From Caballeronia sp. INDeC2 (lineage in GTDB: Bacteria; Pseudomonadota; Gammaproteobacteria; Burkholderiales; Burkholderiaceae): a DNA stretch of 64,000 nucleotides. Location of the stretch: NCBI RefSeq assembly GCF_023631325.1, contig NZ_JALQDG010000003.1, positions 868,001 to 932,000 on the forward strand, in the 5' to 3' direction. A program made the translations under genes and the position numbers. Positions 62,799 through 64,000 of the stretch are shown here, piece by piece; position 1 is the first letter of the stretch; every line of letters starts with the position of its first letter. The notes under the pieces were generated by a model. The model was not told where the DNA came from and made no database searches. It saw only the letters and a list, made by a program, of their open reading frames with translations.

Positions 62799-63803
62799 AT
62801 GATCGATCTCCGCAGCGATACCGTCACCCGTCCCAGCCAGTCCATGCTCGCCGCCATGTCGGCCGCCGATGTCGGCGACGACGTCTGGGGCGACGATCCC
62901 ACCGTCATCCGCCTTCAGGCCACGCTTGCCGAACGTACGGGCAAGGAAGCGGGCCTCTTCTTTCCGAGCGGCACGCAAAGCAATCTGGCCGCGTTGATGG
63001 CGCACTGCGCGCGTGGCGACGAATACATCGTCGGGCAGGCCGCGCACACCTATAAATACGAAGGCGGAGGCGCGGCGGTGCTCGGCAGCATTCAGCCGCA
63101 GCCGATCGAAAACGCGCCCGACGGCTCCTTGCCGCTCGACAAGATCGAGGCGGCGATCAAGCCGATCGACAATCACTTCGCGCGCTCGCGCTTGCTCGCG
63201 CTGGAGAACACCATCGGCGGAAAGGTGTTGCCGGCGGATTACGTGGCGAAGGCGACGCAGCTCGCGCGCGATCGCGGTTTGTCCAGGCATCTCGACGGCG
63301 CGCGCGTGTTCAATGCGGCGGTGGCGTCGGACAAGCCGGTCGAGGATTTGTGCGCGCCGTTCGACAGCGTGTCGATCTGCTTTTCGAAAGGGCTCGGCGC
63401 GCCGGTCGGTTCGGTGCTGGTCGGATCGAAAGCATTGATCGATGTCGCGAGCCGTTGGCGCAAGGTGCTGGGCGGCGGCATGCGTCAGTCGGGTCTGCTC
63501 GCGGCGGCGTGTCTCTATGCGCTCGATCACCACGTCGAAAGTCTGGCGCAGGACCATGACAACGCTGCGCGTCTCGCGGCGGGTCTTGCGCAGATCGAGC
63601 CGGTCAGGGTGCTGGCGCACGCGACCAACATGGTCTTCGCGCAGATTCCCGACGCCCATTGCGCGCCGCTCGAAGCGTTTCTCAAGGAACGCGGCATCCT
63701 CTCGCAGATGCTTTATGCGTCGCGCTTCGTCACGCATCGCGATGTGTCGCGCGACGATATCGACACGGTGATTCGCGCGGTGAAAGACTATTTCGCCCGT
63801 TGA
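62799..63803 (+). CDS. ltaE: Low-specificity L-threonine aldolase
   Basis: PLP enzyme that cleaves threonine or allo-threonine to glycine and acetaldehyde. The 334-aa protein starts MIDLRSDTVTRPSQSMLAAM, the family opening. The PLP-binding Lys is in SVSICFSKGLGAPVGSVLVG, and ARVFNAAVA and HLDGAR are intact. It is not an obvious part of purine catabolism, although glyoxylate and glycine metabolism link the two. A terminator separates it from allA. Confidence 0.93.
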   Translation: MIDLRSDTVTRPSQSMLAAMSAADVGDDVWGDDPTVIRLQATLAERTGKEAGLFFPSGTQSNLAALMAHCARGDEYIVGQAAHTYKYEGGGAAVLGSIQPQPIENAPDGSLPLDKIEAAIKPIDNHFARSRLLALENTIGGKVLPADYVAKATQLARDRGLSRHLDGARVFNAAVASDKPVEDLCAPFDSVSICFSKGLGAPVGSVLVGSKALIDVASRWRKVLGGGMRQSGLLAAACLYALDHHVESLAQDHDNAARLAAGLAQIEPVRVLAHATNMVFAQIPDAHCAPLEAFLKERGILSQMLYASRFVTHRDVSRDDIDTVIRAVKDYFAR

Positions 63804-63808
63804 ATGAA

Positions 63809-63840
63809 AAATGCCCCGCTCGAACGTGAGCGGGGCATTT
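63809..63840. terminator. Bidirectional terminator between ltaE and the puuD-like gene
   Basis: Perfect 12-bp stem, AAATGCCCCGCT at 63809-63820 and AGCGGGGCATTT at 63829-63840, between convergent genes. Confidence 0.85.
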
Positions 63841-63860
63841 CGCGGCGCTGACCGGCAGAC

Positions 63861-64000
63861 TTATTCGACGGCGCCGCCCGCAAACCACGCCGCCACTTTC
63901 TGACGCTCGGCATCCGTCATTTGCGTGACATTCCCGAGCGGCATCGCCTTCAGCGTCACGGCTTGCTGATGCACGCGCTGGGCGTTCTGCTTGATCTCGG
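63861..64000 (-). CDS. C-terminus of a PuuD-type urate hydroxylase (partial)
   Basis: Only the last 45 or so codons are in the window; the gene continues beyond 64,000. The sequence IKQNAQRVHQQATVTLKAMP, then LGNVTQMTDAERQKVAAW and FAGGAVE, looks like a cytochrome c tail in which the Met of MPLGN is the axial haem ligand. This ending matches the cytochrome-containing membrane urate hydroxylase PuuD found near allantoin genes in related bacteria. It would produce 5-hydroxyisourate upstream of UraD. Another small c-type cytochrome cannot be excluded. Confidence 0.6.
   Translation of the reverse strand, partial: EIKQNAQRVHQQAVTLKAMPLGNVTQMTDAERQKVAAWFAGGAVE

Overview
The window is chromosomal DNA from a GC-rich betaproteobacterium. 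The order rpsB-tsf-pyrH-frr-uppS-cdsA-dxr-rseP-bamA-skp-lpxD-fabZ-lpxA-lpxB-rnhB, the ppsA/ppsR pair, a guaB-guaA locus and a Burkholderia-style purine catabolic cluster all point to Burkholderiaceae, most likely the Caballeronia/Paraburkholderia group. The genus is inferred from protein resemblance only.

Layout. (1) 0.1-5.7 kb, minus strand: map, glnD and rluB; RluB carries a long arginine-rich tail encoded by about nine 120-bp tandem repeats. (2) 5.9-22 kb, plus strand: a housekeeping run for translation, UMP synthesis, undecaprenyl/phospholipid/isoprenoid precursors, outer-membrane assembly (RseP, BamA, Skp) and lipid A, ending in RNase HII and an rRNA/tRNA methyltransferase. (3) 22-33.8 kb: ppsR/ppsA divergent pair, an NfeD-SPFH pair, smpB against ratA-rnfH, a DMT exporter, then guaB, a membrane protein with DPVTG repeats, and guaA.

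(4) 34-47.8 kb is accessory. A minus-strand type VI secretion block (tssB, tssC, hcp, tssJ, tssK, tssL, tssM) begins with only the C-terminal third of tssH/clpV. At about 44,960 this fragment abuts head to head a plus-strand rhs gene that is also missing its 5' half. tssA, tssE, tssF, tssG and vgrG are absent from the window. The rhs 3' end switches to AT-rich sequence encoding a C-terminal toxin-like domain, followed by an Imm22-like immunity gene and, on the other strand, a small SymE-like gene.

(5) 47.9-55.9 kb: a ddpXABCDF-type operon (D-Ala-D-Ala dipeptidase plus a dipeptide ABC transporter), then a translationally coupled trio of a DUF1992 gene, tadA and an LD-carboxypeptidase. Together these suggest recovery of murein peptides. 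(6) 56.2-64 kb: a purine degradation cluster (GntR regulator, NCS1 transporter, allantoin racemase, puuE, uraD, alc, allA) covering OHCU to glyoxylate. It ends with threonine aldolase and, convergent at the window edge, the C-terminus of a PuuD-type cytochrome-containing urate hydroxylase. Similar TTGTYRACRA palindromes lie upstream of the GntR gene and of puuE and are candidate operators.

No tRNA, rRNA, CRISPR array, transposase or phage gene was recognised.
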